Numbered from the stretch's first letter, positions 11,501 through 27,662 are shown. The stretch: DNA of 64,000 nucleotides from Mycolicibacterium stellerae (GCF_003719305.1 NZ_RARC01000005.1:1-64000); one strand, 5' to 3'. Numbers and translations: made by a program. The notes: generated by a model from the sequence alone, not told the origin.

Positions 11501-14023
11501 GATCTGGATTGCGAAGATGGTGACCTGGGTGGTCTCGATACCGTAGTCCTGCGAGTCGTCGAGGATCAACTCGACGACCGAGTACCCCAGCTCGTCCTGG
11601 ACCAACGCGTCAACGTTGTTGATCCACTCCGCGAAGACCTCGTCGCGCAGGTACAGGCTCTTGGCCATCTTGCGGTGCTGCGCACCGAAACCGGCCAGCA
11701 CCCACACCGGCCCGTTGGTGACGGGGCCGTCGGCGTGAAAGACGTTCGGGCTCTGCTTGCCGTCGGCGAGCGCGCGCAGCGCCTTGATCGCCTCGTCGTG
11801 GTCGTGCGCCATCACCACGGCTCGCGACCGGCCGTGGTTGCGCCGCGACAGCGAGCGGCCGATCGACTCCAGCGAGGAGGCCCGGCCCTCCGGGCTGTCC
11901 ATCCAGTCGGCGAGGTCGGCGGCCGCCGACCTCTTGCGCGACGTCAGGAATGCCGAAACAGCCAGCGGCACAACCCTTTTCGTGGGGTTCGCGGCTTCCT
12001 CGGCCTCCATCTCCTCGCGCGCGACCTCCAGTAGCCGCTTTGCCTCGTCGGTGAGGCCCGGCATTTCGGGTTCGCGATCGTCGGTGTCGTAGGCATGTTG
12101 GCCGAAGAACTCGGAGCCTTCGTTCTCGTCGTCGTGGATGAACTCGCCGTACTCGTCCATCCGGATCCCGCCGACGAACACGGCGTCGGCGTCGGGAGCG
12201 GCGTGCTTGCCCTCGGAGACGTCGTCGGATTCCGGTTCTGGCTCAACCAGATCCGACGGCAGCACCTCCCGCAGCACCAGGTGCGCGTTGGCGCCGCCGA
12301 ACCCGAAGCCCGAAACGCCTGCGATGGCATGGCCGCTGTAGCGGGGCCAGTCGGTCACGGTGTCGGCGACCTTGAGGCGCACGCCCTCGAAGTCGATGTA
12401 GGGGTTGGGCCCGGTGTAGTTGATCGACGGGGGCAGCTTGTCGTTCTTGAGCGCCAGCGTCATCTTGGCCAGGCTGGCCGCCCCCGCTGCCGACTCCAGA
12501 TGGCCCACATTGGATTTCACCGCGCCGAGCAGGGCAGGCTTTTCGACGGGACGGCCTCTTCCGACCACGCGGCCAAGGGCGTCGGCCTCGATCGGGTCAC
12601 CGAGGATGGTGCCGGTGCCGTGCGCCTCGATGTAGTCGACCGTGCGCGGATCGATGCCCGCGTTCTTGTATGCCTTGCGCAGCACCTCGGCCTGCGCGTC
12701 GGGATTGGGCGCAAGCAGCCCGTTGGACCGGCCGTCGTGGTTGATCGCGCTGCCCGCGATGACCGCGAGGATCTCGTCGCCGTCGCGACGGGCGTCGGCG
12801 ACCCGTTTGAGCACCAGCATGCCGCCGCCCTCGGACCGCGCGTAGCCGTCCGCATCCTGGGAGAACGACTTGATAAGGCCGTCGGGCGCAAGCACGCCGC
12901 CGACTTCGTCGAAGCCGACCGTGACCAGCGGGGTGATCAACGCGTTGACGCCGCCGACGATCGCGACGTCGGACTCGCCCGACCGCAGCGACTGCACACC
13001 CTGGTGTGCGGCGACCAGAGAACTCGAACACGCCGTGTCCACCGCAATCGACGGTCCGCGGAAGTCGTAGAAGTACGACACCCGGTTGGCGATGATCGAG
13101 CTGGCCGTGCCGGTGATCGCGTACGGGTGCGCGACCGAGGGATCGGACATCGCCAGCATGCTGTAGTCGTTGGTGGAGCTGCCGACATACACACCGACGC
13201 TCTGGCCACGCAGCGACGACGCCGGAATGCGCGCATTCTCCAGCGCTTCCCAGGTCAGCTCCAGCGCCATCCGCTGCTGCGGGTCGACGTTGTCGGCTTC
13301 CATCTTCGACAGCGCGAAGAACTCCGCGTCGAAACCTTTGATGTCGGATAGGTATCCACCGCGGGTGCGGGCCTTGGCGACACGTTCGGCGATCCGCGGC
13401 TCGTCGAGGAACTCCTCCCAGCGGCCTTCTGGCAGATCGGTGATGCCGCTGCGTCCCTCCAGCAGCGCCTGCCACGTCTCCGCCGGCGTGTTCATATCAC
13501 CGGGGAACCGGGTGGCCAGCCCGACGATCGCGATGTCGTCCAGCTCGTGTTCGCGTGACCAGTCGATGTCGTCGACGGCCTCGTCGAGTTCCGGCTCGCC
13601 CTCGACGATCACGGTGGCCAGCGACTCGATGGTCGGATGTCGGAACGCGACGGTCGCCGTCAACGTCACGCCGGTGAGGTCTTCGATATCGCTGGCCATC
13701 GCCACCGCGTCGCGCGAGGACAGACCGAGCTCGACCATCGCGGCGGAGTCGTCGATCACGTCAGCCGACTGCCCGGTGGCGTTGGCGATCCAGTTGCGGA
13801 GCCACTCACGCATCTCCGCGACGGTCATGTCCGTGCGTGCGGGCGCGACGGGGCGCTCGGGCGCCAGCCTGAAGCCCTCGGCTTCGGCGTCCGATGTCGC
13901 CGCCGCCGGTGCGGCTCCGACGTCCGATGTCGCCGCCGGTGCGGCTCCGACGTCCGATGTCGCCGCCGTCGCGGCTCCGACGTCGGGCGAACTGTTCTGC
14001 GAATCCGGTTCTATGTCAGCCAT
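8594..14023 (-). CDS. pks13: Polyketide synthase Pks13 (mycolic acid condensase)
   Basis: Joins the meromycolic chain (from FadD32) to the AccD4-carboxylated chain to give the mycolic beta-ketoester. Domain order in 1809 aa: N-terminal ACP (pantetheine Ser102 in ELGLSS), ketosynthase (Cys332 in DTACSSS), acyltransferase (Ser861 in VVGQSLGEA), second ACP (Ser1319 in LGLDSL), Pro-rich linker, and thioesterase (Ser1612 in AGWSLGG). It is longer than the M. tuberculosis protein, partly because of a repeated Ala-rich N-terminal tail (residues about 12–50). It starts 20 bases after the fadD32 stop and overlaps accD4. All catalytic residues expected of the family are present. Confidence 0.98.
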   Translation of the reverse strand: MADIEPDSQNSSPDVGAATAATSDVGAAPAATSDVGAAPAAATSDAEAEGFRLAPERPVAPARTDMTVAEMREWLRNWIANATGQSADVIDDSAAMVELGLSSRDAVAMASDIEDLTGVTLTATVAFRHPTIESLATVIVEGEPELDEAVDDIDWSREHELDDIAIVGLATRFPGDMNTPAETWQALLEGRSGITDLPEGRWEEFLDEPRIAERVAKARTRGGYLSDIKGFDAEFFALSKMEADNVDPQQRMALELTWEALENARIPASSLRGQSVGVYVGSSTNDYSMLAMSDPSVAHPYAITGTASSIIANRVSYFYDFRGPSIAVDTACSSSLVAAHQGVQSLRSGESDVAIVGGVNALITPLVTVGFDEVGGVLAPDGLIKSFSQDADGYARSEGGGMLVLKRVADARRDGDEILAVIAGSAINHDGRSNGLLAPNPDAQAEVLRKAYKNAGIDPRTVDYIEAHGTGTILGDPIEADALGRVVGRGRPVEKPALLGAVKSNVGHLESAAGAASLAKMTLALKNDKLPPSINYTGPNPYIDFEGVRLKVADTVTDWPRYSGHAIAGVSGFGFGGANAHLVLREVLPSDLVEPEPESDDVSEGKHAAPDADAVFVGGIRMDEYGEFIHDDENEGSEFFGQHAYDTDDREPEMPGLTDEAKRLLEVAREEMEAEEAANPTKRVVPLAVSAFLTSRKRSAAADLADWMDSPEGRASSLESIGRSLSRRNHGRSRAVVMAHDHDEAIKALRALADGKQSPNVFHADGPVTNGPVWVLAGFGAQHRKMAKSLYLRDEVFAEWINNVDALVQDELGYSVVELILDDSQDYGIETTQVTIFAIQIALGELLKAHGAKPGAVVGQSLGEAAAAYFAGGLSLADATRTICSRSHLMGEGEAMLFGEYIRLMALVEYSAEEIKTVFSDYPDLEVCVYAAPTQTVIGGPPDQVDAIIERAEKEGKFARKFQTKGASHTQQMDPLLGELAAELQGIEPHPLTTGYFSTVHEGSFIRPGGEPIHDVDYWKKGLRHSVYFTHGIRNAVDNGHTTFLELAPNPVALMQVGLTTASAGLHDAQLIATLARKQDEVDAMTAAMAQLFVHGHDLDFRTLFSRGEYANIPPTRFRRKPHWLEAHFTGDSSTLMPGNHVATPDGRHVWEYNPRTPTNLGALVKAAASQVLPDATLTASEQRAIPDDRARLVTTLTRHPGGASVQVHSRIDESFTLVYDAVVSRAGQAAALPSAIATGTAVAEQVSSAPVVEEEDDAAILSDHLTQGANLGAGFEKWAPDTGETIGARLGAIVGGAMGYEPEDLPWEVPLIELGLDSLMAVRIKNRVEYDFDLPPIQLTAVRDANLYAVEKLIEYAIEHRDEVEELAEHQKTQTPEEIAAAQAELMGGATTVAELEEKLAEAGAAPPTETPIPPPPTNPAGPAAPDKPSAAALAAQVLTQEAVTEALGSDVPPREAAERVTFATWAIVTGKSPGGIFNALPELDDETAEKMAARLTERAEGTITVEDVKNSPTIEALASIVREHLESGELDGFVRTLRAPKEGSRAVPVFVFHPAGGSTVVYEPLLKRLPADTPVYGIERVEGSVEERAAEYVPKLLEMHDGPFILAGWSLGGVLAYACAIGLKQAGADVRFVGLIDAVRAGEEVPQTKEEVRARWDRYARFAERTFNVAVPAIPYEQLEDLDDEGQVSFVLDAVKASGVQIPGGVIEHQRTSYLDNRVIDTAEIRPYDGHVTLYMADRYHDDAIFFEPRYATRKPDGGWGEYVSELEVVPIGGEHIQAIDEPYIAKVGAHMSEAINRIEAEEKLAK
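13888..13980. repeat. 30–33-bp tandem repeat in pks13
   Basis: Three consecutive copies (33, 30 and 30 bp) encode [14 protein letters not shown] decapeptides at the Pks13 N-terminus, ahead of the first ACP. All lengths are multiples of three, so copy number can vary without frameshift. The tail looks disordered. Confidence 0.85.
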
Positions 14024-14043
14024 TTTCAGTATCAGCCTGCAAT

Positions 14044-15933
14044 TCAGTCAGTTTCGTCGGGGAAGGCGTTGGCCACCTTCCCGCTGCGCAAGCTGCCGTC
14101 GAGGTAGGCGGCGCGGCAGGCGCGGCGGCCGATCTTGCCACTGGAGGTGCGCGGGATCGCACCGGCGGGGGTGAGCAGTACGTCGCGCACCGTGACACCG
14201 TGACGCACGGCGATCGCGGCGCGGATGGCGTCGATGATCGGTGTCAGCTCCATTTTGTGCGCACCTGGGGCGCGCTCGCCGACGATGACCAACTGCTCGG
14301 AGGTGTCGTCGGGGTCGCGCTTCAGGCCGGCGTGCGCGTTCTCGAACACCTCGTCGGGGAGTTGGTTGGCAGGCACCGAGAACGCCGCAACGAATCCGGT
14401 GCGCAACGCCTTCGTGGACTCCTGCGCCGAGTACTCGATGTCCTGCGGGTAGTGGTTACGGCCATCGATGATCACGAGATCCTTGACGCGGCCGGTGATG
14501 TAGAGCTCGCCGTCGTGGTAGGCGCCGTAGTCGCCGGTGCGTACCCAGGTGGCGTCGTCGGTCGCGCCCTCGGCGTGCGACGGGCTGGTGCGCGACTTCA
14601 GGATGTTTTGGAAAGTCGCGACGGTCTCTTCCTTCTTGCCCCAGTACCCGGTGCCCATGTTCTGGCCACTGATCCAGACCTCGCCGATCTGGCCGTCGGG
14701 CAGTTCGGTAGCGGTCTCGGCGTCGACAATGGTGGCCCATTCCGCGATGCCGACCTTGCCCGCGCCCGCCTGAGCCACCGCGCTTGGCGAATCCTCTGGC
14801 ACCTCGACGAACGTGCCCGTGTTCATCGCTTCGCGGTCGACGTAGACGATCTTGGGGTGCTCGCCGATCGGCGTCGTCGACACGAACAGCGTCGCCTCGG
14901 CGAGGCCGTAGGAGGGCTTGATGGCCTGCGGCTGGAAACCGTACGGGCTGAAGGCCTCGTTGAACCGGCGCACGGTGGCCGCCGAAATCGGCTCGCTGCC
15001 GTTGAGGATGCACTTCACCACGCTGAGATCCAGCTCAGGGTCGCCCTCCTTGGGCAGTCCCCGTGCCGCGGCGTGGTCGAAGGCGAAGTTCGGCGCCACG
15101 GAGATCACGCCACCGGTGTCATCGGGCTGACGCGACATTGCCCGGATCCACCGGTGCGGTCGGCGGACGAACGCAGCCGGTGTCATGAACTCCACGTAGT
15201 GACCGATCATCGGCGAGATCATCGCGGTGATCAGACCCATGTCGTGGAAGAACGGCAGCCAGGACACCCCTCGGTCGCCCTCCTCACCCTCGAGCGCCTC
15301 GATCACCTGCACCACGTTGGTGGCGAGGTTCAGGTGGGTGATCTGCACGCCGGTGGGGATGCGCGTCGAGCCGGACGTGTACTGCAGATAGGCGATGGTG
15401 TCGTGTTCGACTTCGACCGGCTGCCACGTGGCACCGACATCATCGGGCACCGCGTCGACGGCGATCACGCGGGGGCGTTCCTTGGCGGGCCTGCTGCGGA
15501 AGAACTTGCGGACGCCCTCGGCCGACTCGGTCGTGGTGAGGATGGCTGACGGGTGGCAGTCGTCGATGACGGCGTGCAACCGGCCTACGTGGCCCGGCTC
15601 GCTCGGGTCGAACAGCGGCACCGCGATTCGGCCGGAGTAGAGAGTGCCGAAGAACGCGATGAGGTACTCGAGGTTCTGCGGGCAGAGGATCGCGACACGG
15701 TCACCGGGCTCGGTCACCTGCTGCAGCCGGGCACCGATCGCACGATTACGCCTGCCGAAGTCGGCCCAGTTCAAATCCCGCGCGACGCCGTCGCGCTCGG
15801 TGGAGAAGTCCAGGAACCGGTATGCGAGTTTGTCTCCACGCACCTTGGTCCATCGTTCGACGTGAAGAACCAGGCTGCCGCTGTCCGGAAACCTGATCTG
15901 TCCGTCCTTGACGAACGGGTTGTGGAACCCCAT
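14044..15933 (-). CDS. fadD32: Long-chain fatty-acid-AMP ligase FadD32
   Basis: Activates meromycolic acid as the acyl-adenylate and loads it onto the N-terminal ACP of Pks13. It is 629 aa with the AMP-binding signature [16 protein letters not shown] near residue 190, a second adenylation motif [11 protein letters not shown] and a C-terminal lid ending with GKIGRR. AGGAGA lies five bases before the ATG. It is the first gene of the fadD32–pks13–accD4 operon, with a 283-bp upstream stretch likely to hold the promoter. Confidence 0.97.
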   Translation of the reverse strand: MGFHNPFVKDGQIRFPDSGSLVLHVERWTKVRGDKLAYRFLDFSTERDGVARDLNWADFGRRNRAIGARLQQVTEPGDRVAILCPQNLEYLIAFFGTLYSGRIAVPLFDPSEPGHVGRLHAVIDDCHPSAILTTTESAEGVRKFFRSRPAKERPRVIAVDAVPDDVGATWQPVEVEHDTIAYLQYTSGSTRIPTGVQITHLNLATNVVQVIEALEGEEGDRGVSWLPFFHDMGLITAMISPMIGHYVEFMTPAAFVRRPHRWIRAMSRQPDDTGGVISVAPNFAFDHAAARGLPKEGDPELDLSVVKCILNGSEPISAATVRRFNEAFSPYGFQPQAIKPSYGLAEATLFVSTTPIGEHPKIVYVDREAMNTGTFVEVPEDSPSAVAQAGAGKVGIAEWATIVDAETATELPDGQIGEVWISGQNMGTGYWGKKEETVATFQNILKSRTSPSHAEGATDDATWVRTGDYGAYHDGELYITGRVKDLVIIDGRNHYPQDIEYSAQESTKALRTGFVAAFSVPANQLPDEVFENAHAGLKRDPDDTSEQLVIVGERAPGAHKMELTPIIDAIRAAIAVRHGVTVRDVLLTPAGAIPRTSSGKIGRRACRAAYLDGSLRSGKVANAFPDETD

Positions 15934-16216
15934 CGCACTCTCCTGTCAAAACACATTCACCGCGACGCAAGTCTCGCGAGCATCCGAGCCGCCGCGGGTG
16001 TCTTGCAGGACTCCGTTGTCCACGCGGACCCGAAGCCCCGCAAGATGGTACCGGGGCGTCGACACCCGCTGTAGGGCCACAAGTATGCGGTCGGCTAGCA
16101 CGCTCTGCCACGCCCTGTGACCAGGTCTTTCCGCCCAGACTTCGATCATTGGTCTTAGTTATTTCTTAATGTTAGGCGAGGCACCTGTCGCTGGCCAAAT
16201 CTGCCACGGTCACGTA
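15934..16216. other. Intergenic region upstream of fadD32
   Basis: A 283-bp gap between fadD32 and the upstream cutinase-like gene. It contains one markedly AT-rich patch at about 16143–16178 (GTCTTAGTTATTTCTTAATG on the plus strand), the likeliest promoter area for the mycolate operon. No clear hairpin or small gene was seen. Confidence 0.5.
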
Positions 16217-17224
16217 TCAGCCATGTTTTGGATGCGGAGCGGCATCGACGACCTTCTGTGCCCAATCCAGTGTCCACACAGTGGCCGGTTGACCGCCGAG
16301 ATTCCAGAACTGCGTCGTGGCGTACATGGCGTGCACCGGCTGGCCCGCGCCGCCGCCGAGAATCTCCATCGTCCTTGGCAGGTTGCTGATCGAGAACGCC
16401 TCGTCCGGCGCCGAGCAGATCAGGTCACCCGTCGCGCAGATCTCATTGGTGCGGTCGTTGAGCACGCCGAAACCACCCGGGCGGGGGCCGGTCATCGTCA
16501 GGCCCATCTCACCGAGCATCGGCACCTCGTGCAAGGTGATCTCGGCACCCTGACCGGGCGGATTCGGTCCGATGTCCAGGCCGACGCCGGGCTGCCTGCG
16601 GCCGTCGGCGATCAACGTCACGCCGAGCACCAGGTCCGCGTCCACCGGCCCGCGACCGTTCCCGATGTCGCTGGCGATGTCGCCTGCGATCACCGCGCCC
16701 TGCGAGAAGCCCACGAGCACGTAACTGGTCAGCGGGCAGCGGTTGTTCATGTCGGTGATCGCCTTCAGCGCGTTCTGGGTGCCCTCGGCGCGGCTGTCGT
16801 TGTAGGACATCTGCTGGTCGGCCGACAACGGATTGTGGAACTGCGCCGTGTAGGGAACGGTGTAGATCTCCATCCGGTCGGTGCCGAACTGCTCCCGGAT
16901 CGGGTTTGTCACATTCAGCAGCAACGCGATGGGGAACTGCGTCGGGTTGAACGGGTCGAGTTGCGGAGACGACTCCCATGTTCCCGGAATCGACATCAGC
17001 TGCACGTCCGGACAGCTGGCGTCCTGGAAATCGGGGCGGGGCTTTCCGGTCGGCGGCACAGCGCTCGGGGGCACCGCCGTCGGCGGGACGGCCGTGGTCG
17101 ACTTGTCCGGCTGACGGATCATGACCCACACCACGAAGACCGTCAGCCCAACGACGAGCGCCACTGCCGCCGCTGCGATGAGCGCGAGAATTCGGTGGCG
17201 TTTCCGCCGGCTATTGGTGGCCAA
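16217..17224 (-). CDS. culp6: Cutinase-like mycolate/phospholipid hydrolase (Culp6, Rv3802c type)
   Basis: Envelope-anchored alpha/beta hydrolase; the M. tuberculosis counterpart has phospholipase and thioesterase activity and is essential. An N-terminal membrane anchor ([17 protein letters not shown] onward) precedes a Pro/Thr linker. The catalytic triad is visible: Ser in [10 protein letters not shown], Asp in CATGDLIC, His in GQPVHAMY. Four cysteines fit two disulfides. I choose the TTG at 17224 ([10 protein letters not shown]…) because AGGA lies six bases upstream and the sequence then starts where the family does. A GTG at 17257 would add 11 residues and has no clear ribosome site. Confidence 0.88.
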   Translation of the reverse strand: MATNSRRKRHRILALIAAAAVALVVGLTVFVVWVMIRQPDKSTTAVPPTAVPPSAVPPTGKPRPDFQDASCPDVQLMSIPGTWESSPQLDPFNPTQFPIALLLNVTNPIREQFGTDRMEIYTVPYTAQFHNPLSADQQMSYNDSRAEGTQNALKAITDMNNRCPLTSYVLVGFSQGAVIAGDIASDIGNGRGPVDADLVLGVTLIADGRRQPGVGLDIGPNPPGQGAEITLHEVPMLGEMGLTMTGPRPGGFGVLNDRTNEICATGDLICSAPDEAFSISNLPRTMEILGGGAGQPVHAMYATTQFWNLGGQPATVWTLDWAQKVVDAAPHPKHG

Positions 17225-17259
17225 AGTTGTTCCTGCTCCTCGCGTGCGCGGGTTCACCT

Positions 17260-17293
17260 TTTATCTAGCAGAGTCGTTTATCTAGCAGAGTCG
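17260..17293. repeat. Perfect 17-bp tandem duplication
   Basis: Two adjacent identical copies (17260–17276 and 17277–17293) of TTTATCTAGCAGAGTCG. Each copy carries, on the minus strand, the end of the upstream lipoprotein gene (RLC and TAG), so its final codons and stop are repeated in front of the cutinase-like gene. Confidence 0.95.
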
Positions 17294-17758
17294 TTCGGTA
17301 GCGATCCGAATGTAGTCGGCGGTCGCCGCGTCCACCTCGGACGCAGGCGGCGCAACCGCATTGAGTTGGGTGCTGTGCACATCGCCGCGCACCAACGGGG
17401 TCACGTAGTCGCGGACGGCCGCCTCGGATTGCTTGGCCGCGCGCGCCTGGCAAACATACGACCCGATGCTCAGCGCAAGCAGATCCGTCGACGGCCGAAG
17501 GCCGGCGGCCTTGAGCGCGTCCAGATAAGCCCGCTGCCGCGGGGTCACGGTGAGCGTGCCCGGCTCCGCACCCTCATCGGGAATCTGCGGGTCGGTGCCC
17601 TTGGCTTCCGCGCGGGACTGCACGGTCGACGGCGGCTGCACCGACATCGTCGGCAGCATGCCGTCGCCCGACGTGCAGCCCACGACAGGGGCGACCAGGG
17701 ACGTAGCTACGGCTACGCCGACTGACCACCTCGGCCAACGCCGAACCGTGTGCTGCAC
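17282..17758 (-). CDS. DUF732-type lipoprotein
   Basis: A 158-aa exported protein. The signal peptide ends in a lipobox (VVGC, Cys about residue 28) followed by a Pro/Ser-rich linker. The C-terminal ~85 residues (TPRQRAYLDALKAAG … YVCQARAAKQSEAAVRDYV … CTD with final Cys) have the layout of the mycobacterial DUF732 domain, a small two-cysteine helical domain of unknown role. It sits between the antigen-85 genes and the Culp6-like gene, so it probably belongs to the same envelope transcription unit. Confidence 0.78.
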   Translation of the reverse strand: MQHTVRRWPRWSVGVAVATSLVAPVVGCTSGDGMLPTMSVQPPSTVQSRAEAKGTDPQIPDEGAEPGTLTVTPRQRAYLDALKAAGLRPSTDLLALSIGSYVCQARAAKQSEAAVRDYVTPLVRGDVHSTQLNAVAPPASEVDAATADYIRIATERLC

Positions 17759-17784
17759 CCTTCCAACGTACCGGCGCTACAGAG

Positions 17785-18663
17785 TCACTTGATCGTCGTG
17801 ACGAGTTCGCCGGACATCGCGGACAGCTGCGGGCCCCACGTGCCCCAGTCGTGCTCGCCGCTCGGCGGGAAGTCGAAATGCCCGTTGTGGCCACCGACGC
17901 TGCGGTAGTGCTGATAGAACGTCCGGTTGCTGCCCTGGGCCTGATCGCAGTACCCGATCATGGCCGCTGGATCGGCGCATCCGAGGGTCGTCGGGCTGAA
18001 CACCCATAACCGGGTGTTGTTGTCGGCCAGCAGCTGGATGTGCACATCGGGGTCGTGCCACTTCCATCGGCCCAATTGTGGCAAACCCCACATGTTGCGG
18101 ATATCGACGCCGCCGTACTGGGCCAGACCCGCGGTGATGGCGCCGTTCATGAACGTGTTCGACGGCGTCAGGAAACCCGACAGCGAGCCGGCGTAGCGGT
18201 ACCGGTCGGGGTGAAACGCCGCCAAAGTCATCGCAGCCGTGCCGCCCTGCGCGGCTCCGACGACGCCGTGTCCGTTCGGCGCAAGGCCCTTGTTGGCGGC
18301 CAGCCAGTCAGGCAGCTCGTCGGCGAGGAAGGTCTCCCACTGCTTACTGCCGTCCTGCTCCCAGTTGGTGTACATGCTCCAGGCGCCGCCAGCCGGGGCG
18401 GCCACCGAGATGCCCTTGCCTGCCAGCGTGTTGAACGCGCCCGCACCCACCCAATTGCTGACATCAGGGCCTGCGTTGAACGCGTCGAGCAGTACGACCG
18501 TGTGCGGGCCGCCGCCTTGGAAGGCGACGGGAATGTCGCGCCCCATGGCCGCCGACGGCACCATCAGCATCTCGACACCGTCGGCCCTGGCGATCGGCGC
18601 CACCGCGGACCACAGGCCCGCCGCCAGCGCCATCGACAAAACCGCTCGAATCATCCCGCGCAT
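17785..18663 (-). CDS. fbpD: Antigen-85-related secreted protein MPT51 (FbpD)
   Basis: Secreted alpha/beta-hydrolase-fold protein (292 aa) of the antigen 85 family. The ATG at 18663 follows GGTGAGGG and opens a signal peptide ending in IARA. An upstream start at 18759 would add 32 residues with no signal character. The nucleophile elbow reads GAAQGG, so the serine of GxSxG is absent, as in known MPT51, which lacks mycolyltransferase activity and binds matrix proteins and carbohydrates. The rest matches the family (MVPSAAMGRDIPVAF, SVGGHNGHFDFP). Confidence 0.93.
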   Translation of the reverse strand: MRGMIRAVLSMALAAGLWSAVAPIARADGVEMLMVPSAAMGRDIPVAFQGGGPHTVVLLDAFNAGPDVSNWVGAGAFNTLAGKGISVAAPAGGAWSMYTNWEQDGSKQWETFLADELPDWLAANKGLAPNGHGVVGAAQGGTAAMTLAAFHPDRYRYAGSLSGFLTPSNTFMNGAITAGLAQYGGVDIRNMWGLPQLGRWKWHDPDVHIQLLADNNTRLWVFSPTTLGCADPAAMIGYCDQAQGSNRTFYQHYRSVGGHNGHFDFPPSGEHDWGTWGPQLSAMSGELVTTIK

Positions 18664-18795
18664 CTGCCAACCCTCACCTTCAGCTGTCCCCGCGCATGCA
18701 GTGAACCACATCACCACGCGGTGCGGAAACGACTGACGGCGGCAACCCCGAAGGATCACCGCCGCCAGACGAACACATCTGTTACACCGAGCCGC

Positions 18796-21000
<2,205 letters not shown>

Positions 21001-21101
21001 TCATCGCCGGACATGTTTCGGCGGTTGTCGACTGGATATCGCCCCGACGAGGCGACGCGTTACCAAAGCAGAAGACGCAGCCGGGTGACAAATCGCCTAG
21101 G

Positions 21102-23075
21102 TCAGGGACCGGTTGCAGGCAGTCCGGTGTAGGCGGGGACCGACGGCGGCGGTATTTCAAGCCCGCACCGGATCAGGTCGTACATCGGCACCCGATCGAT
21201 CCGGTAGGAGGTGAACTCATACGCGTGCAGCACGTTCGACAGGAACCGCCGCGGACCAAGCGGCGCACGGATCGACGTCAGCATCGATTCGGTGGCCGGG
21301 CAGTCCAGTGCCGCCTCGGCTTGGGCGATCCAATCGCGGTCGAGATACGGCGGAATGTAGGGCGGGGTCTTCAGGAACGGCCCCTCCGCGACAGCCCAAT
21401 CGGGGAAGAGGTTCTTGTCGTGGCCGATGCGGCCGTCCTGCAGGCGCGCGGTGTGGGCGGCCAACGGGTTGGCGAGGCCGATCTGATCGATCACCCGAAC
21501 GTCGAGGCCGACGTTCATGCCGAGCATCCCGAGGTTGGTGAAGAACACGGTGTGCGGCCCGACGTAGGCCTTCCGCTGATCCGCGGGCATGTCGGGCGGC
21601 GGGGGTATCGCGGGCACGACATCCCACTGGTCGTAGTTGCCCGACGGCAGCAGCAGCGCCCCATCGGGGGTGTTCTCGAGCGCGGCCACCACGGCGCGCA
21701 TCCGCGGGTAGTCCAGATAGTCCGCTGCGGTCAGTGGGTGCGCGTGGCCGGTGGCCTGCGAGTAGAACCGTCGTTCGTCGACGATGCCGGTATACGTCAC
21801 GCGGGTGGCGTCCGAACCCATCCCCGGCGAATTGGCCGCCCACAACGACCAGCCGACCACGGCGAGCCACAACACCGAGGTGACGCCCGCGAGCTGGTAT
21901 CCGACACCCCGGCTGAACTTCTCGCCGTCCGGTAGCAACACCGGAATCACCGCTACGGGTGCGAGCAGGCAGAACATCGGCGTCAGCAGGACCCTGCCGT
22001 GCATGAAGTCGCCGCCCTGCCGAATCCAGTAGACGGCCTGCAGCAGACCGCTGAAGACGATGAACATCACCACGGCGGGCGGGCTCTGCACCATGCGCGC
22101 CAGCCTGCTGTAGCCGTACGGCGCCGCCCGCCGGATCCACCATGCGCGACTGCGGGTGATCATCAGGATCAGCGCCAGCAGCGCGAGTAGCAGCGCGGGC
22201 ACCCACAGCAGGTAGGGCTCGTCGAAGTTGGTGAGGTACACCCAGCCCTGCGTCCACTTGTCGCCCGAGGCGTCTTTCGCCAAAGCCGTTTGGGGAAAGA
22301 GCAATCCGTAGTACCCCATCCGGAAGATCTGATAGGCGACCGGAAGCAGTCCGCCCGCGGCGACGATCACCATCCGGCGACGCCATCCGCGCGCGGCGAC
22401 CAGCATCATGACAAGGGCCAGCCCGCCGATGAGGGCGAGTTCGGGGCGAACCAGGACTGACAGGCCGGCCAGGAATGCCACCGCGGCGTCGAAGAGCCAG
22501 CTGGCCGCATTGCGCTGCGAAGGGTCCTGGTGGCCGCGCAATGCTTGCGACCAACAGACCATCAGCCACCACAGCAGGCCGAGATAGGCCAGCACCAAAC
22601 CGTTTTCGAGGCCCGACGTGGCGAAGTCGCGGGCCGGCGGCACCGCGATGTAAACCAGCACGCCCGCGGGCAGCAGCAGCGCCCGACGACCCAGCAGGCT
22701 GGGCGCGTACAGCCGCCCGGTGCCGAGCATGAGGAAGATGACGCCTGCGACGCTGAGCACCAGCGCCAGCCACAGCGTCACGTATTCGAGCTGTGTCGGG
22801 CCGCCGATCACAGCGCCCAGGTAGTTCAGGTATGTCCACAACGTTGATGTGTTCGATTCGACCCGCTCGCCCTGATTGAAAACGGGCCCGTTGCCCGCCA
22901 ACAGGTTTCGCACGGTGCGCAATACGATCAGGCCGTCGTCGGCGATCCAGCGCCGCTGCCACGCCCCGTAGCTGAACAGCGCGGCGGTGACGAGCACGCT
23001 CAGCCACAGGCTGACGCGTGTGGTGATGTCGTAGGGAAACGCAGGCCCGCGCTTAGCCCAAGAGAACAGCGGCAC
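21102..23075 (-). CDS. aftB: Terminal beta-(1->2) arabinofuranosyltransferase AftB
   Basis: GT-C membrane glycosyltransferase (657 aa) adding the terminal beta-1,2 arabinose residues of arabinogalactan and LAM from decaprenyl-phosphoryl-arabinose. About ten transmembrane helices occupy the first 420 residues. The first periplasmic loop carries the acidic pair WIADDGLIVLRT expected of GT-C enzymes. A soluble C-terminal domain of about 230 residues follows. It starts at a GTG and overlaps the ubiA stop by 23 bases. Confidence 0.95.
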   Translation of the reverse strand: MPLFSWAKRGPAFPYDITTRVSLWLSVLVTAALFSYGAWQRRWIADDGLIVLRTVRNLLAGNGPVFNQGERVESNTSTLWTYLNYLGAVIGGPTQLEYVTLWLALVLSVAGVIFLMLGTGRLYAPSLLGRRALLLPAGVLVYIAVPPARDFATSGLENGLVLAYLGLLWWLMVCWSQALRGHQDPSQRNAASWLFDAAVAFLAGLSVLVRPELALIGGLALVMMLVAARGWRRRMVIVAAGGLLPVAYQIFRMGYYGLLFPQTALAKDASGDKWTQGWVYLTNFDEPYLLWVPALLLALLALILMITRSRAWWIRRAAPYGYSRLARMVQSPPAVVMFIVFSGLLQAVYWIRQGGDFMHGRVLLTPMFCLLAPVAVIPVLLPDGEKFSRGVGYQLAGVTSVLWLAVVGWSLWAANSPGMGSDATRVTYTGIVDERRFYSQATGHAHPLTAADYLDYPRMRAVVAALENTPDGALLLPSGNYDQWDVVPAIPPPPDMPADQRKAYVGPHTVFFTNLGMLGMNVGLDVRVIDQIGLANPLAAHTARLQDGRIGHDKNLFPDWAVAEGPFLKTPPYIPPYLDRDWIAQAEAALDCPATESMLTSIRAPLGPRRFLSNVLHAYEFTSYRIDRVPMYDLIRCGLEIPPPSVPAYTGLPATGP

Positions 23076-24012
23076 CGATGGTTCCGATCCACGCGACCGC
23101 CAGAAGCTGAAGTACCCGGTCCTTCAACGCGATGTCCTCCGGTTCGCCGGCCAACCCGCTGTCGACGTCGACGGCATAGCGAAGGATCGCGATCGTGAAA
23201 GGGATCATGGTGACCGCATACCAGGATGCGTTGGCGCCGTCACGCTCGAAGGCCCACAGGCCGTAGCAGACCACCATCGCGGTGGCCGACAGCGTCCAGA
23301 CGAACCGAAGGTAGGTCGACGTATAGCTCTCCAGCGACTTGCGGATCTTCGCCCCGGTCTTCTCCGAGAGCTGCAGTTCGGCGTAGCGCTTACCCGCCAC
23401 CATGAACAGCGATCCGAAGGTCATCACCAACAGGAACCATTGCGACAGCGGGATGTTCGCTGCGACACCACCTGCGATCGCCCTGATCAGATAGGCCGAG
23501 GACACGATGCAGATATCGAGCACTGCTTGATGCTTGAGGCCGAAACAGTAGGCCAGCTGCATGGCGATGTAGACGCCGATCACGCCTGCCAGGTTCGGCG
23601 TCGCGAGGAAAAACGAAACGGCCAGCGAGGCCGTCGCAAGCACCGCGGCCGTGCAGTAGGCCAGCCACGCCGGGACGACGCCCGCCGCGATGGGCCGGAA
23701 CCGTTTGGTCGGATGGGCGCGGTCCGCCTCGACGTCGCGGGCGTCGTTGACCAGGTAGATCGACGACGCGGCAAGCGAGAACGCCACGAACGCGATGGAT
23801 ACCTTGGCCGCGACCTCGCGCCAGTCGTAGTTCACGTCGCTTCCGAGTGCGGCTACGGGCGCGATGAGCACAAGTAGGTTCTTCACCCACTGGCGTGGTC
23901 TGGCCGCCTTGATCAGGCCGGTGACGACATTGCTCGGGGGACCCTTCACCGGTGCCGGTTCATCGCTGCGCTCCGCCGCGCTGCCTGCACTGCTTTCACG
24001 TGAGATGCTCAT
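23053..24012 (-). CDS. ubiA: Decaprenyl-phosphate phosphoribosyltransferase UbiA
   Basis: UbiA-superfamily membrane enzyme (319 aa) transferring phosphoribose from PRPP to decaprenyl phosphate, the first committed step to the arabinose donor DPA. The metal-binding motif NDARDVEADRAHPTKRFRP is present, with the second acidic loop region at DVDSGLAGEPED. About nine helices are predicted. It is tightly packed in the operon: its ATG overlaps the stop of the PAP2 gene by one base and its end overlaps aftB. Confidence 0.95.
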   Translation of the reverse strand: MSISRESSAGSAAERSDEPAPVKGPPSNVVTGLIKAARPRQWVKNLLVLIAPVAALGSDVNYDWREVAAKVSIAFVAFSLAASSIYLVNDARDVEADRAHPTKRFRPIAAGVVPAWLAYCTAAVLATASLAVSFFLATPNLAGVIGVYIAMQLAYCFGLKHQAVLDICIVSSAYLIRAIAGGVAANIPLSQWFLLVMTFGSLFMVAGKRYAELQLSEKTGAKIRKSLESYTSTYLRFVWTLSATAMVVCYGLWAFERDGANASWYAVTMIPFTIAILRYAVDVDSGLAGEPEDIALKDRVLQLLAVAWIGTIGAAVLLG

Positions 24013-24525
24013 CAGTCTCCTTCGGCCCGGTCCGCCGCAACCGCTACCGTCTTCGCTACGACTGCGCCGACCGCGACGCCGGTAATCACATCACTGGGGT
24101 AGTGCACGCCGAGAACCAGCCGGGACAACGCCATTGGCGGTACCAGCAACAGGGGCAGCGGCAATCCCGTTACCCGGGCCATCAGTATCGAGGCCGCGGC
24201 CGTCGAGGTGGCGTGCGCGGACGGAAAGCTGAGCCTGCTCGGGGTGCCGACGTTGACGACGATGCTCGGATGATGCGGGCGCTCCCGTCGCACCACTCGC
24301 TTGATGACAACAGCGGTGGCGTGCGCGGCGAACGCCCCGAACCCAACGGCCAGCCACTCCCGTCGCTTCCGTGGCGCAAGCAGCGCGCCGAGCGCCGAGA
24401 CGGCAAGCCAGCCGATGCTGTGCTCGCCGAAGTGCGAGAGGGCACGCGCGCCCACGAGCACGCCCGGCCGATCTGCGAGTGCCGACTGAACGGCCACCAA
24501 CGCGGCGTCCTCGCCGCGCGGGCTA

Positions 24526-24533
<8 letters not shown>
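24012..24533 (-). CDS. PAP2-type membrane phosphatase (Rv3807c type, candidate DPPR phosphatase)
   Basis: A 173-aa integral membrane phosphatase. The PAP2 motifs are KRVVRRERPHHP (motif 1), PSAHATSTAA (motif 2) and SRLVLGVHYPSDV (motif 3 with the catalytic His). Its place between ubiA and glfT2 supports removal of the 5-phosphate from decaprenylphosphoryl-5-phosphoribose; the specific reaction is inferred from context. The ATG at 24533 overlaps the end of glfT2 by eight bases. A longer frame starting at 24713 lies inside glfT2 and was not used. Confidence 0.9.

Positions 24534-27662
<3,129 letters not shown>

Noticed and set aside
8411..15549. Several long plus-strand frames opposite pks13 and fadD32
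   Set aside because: Antisense shadows caused by GC-rich third positions; none shows a recognisable domain.
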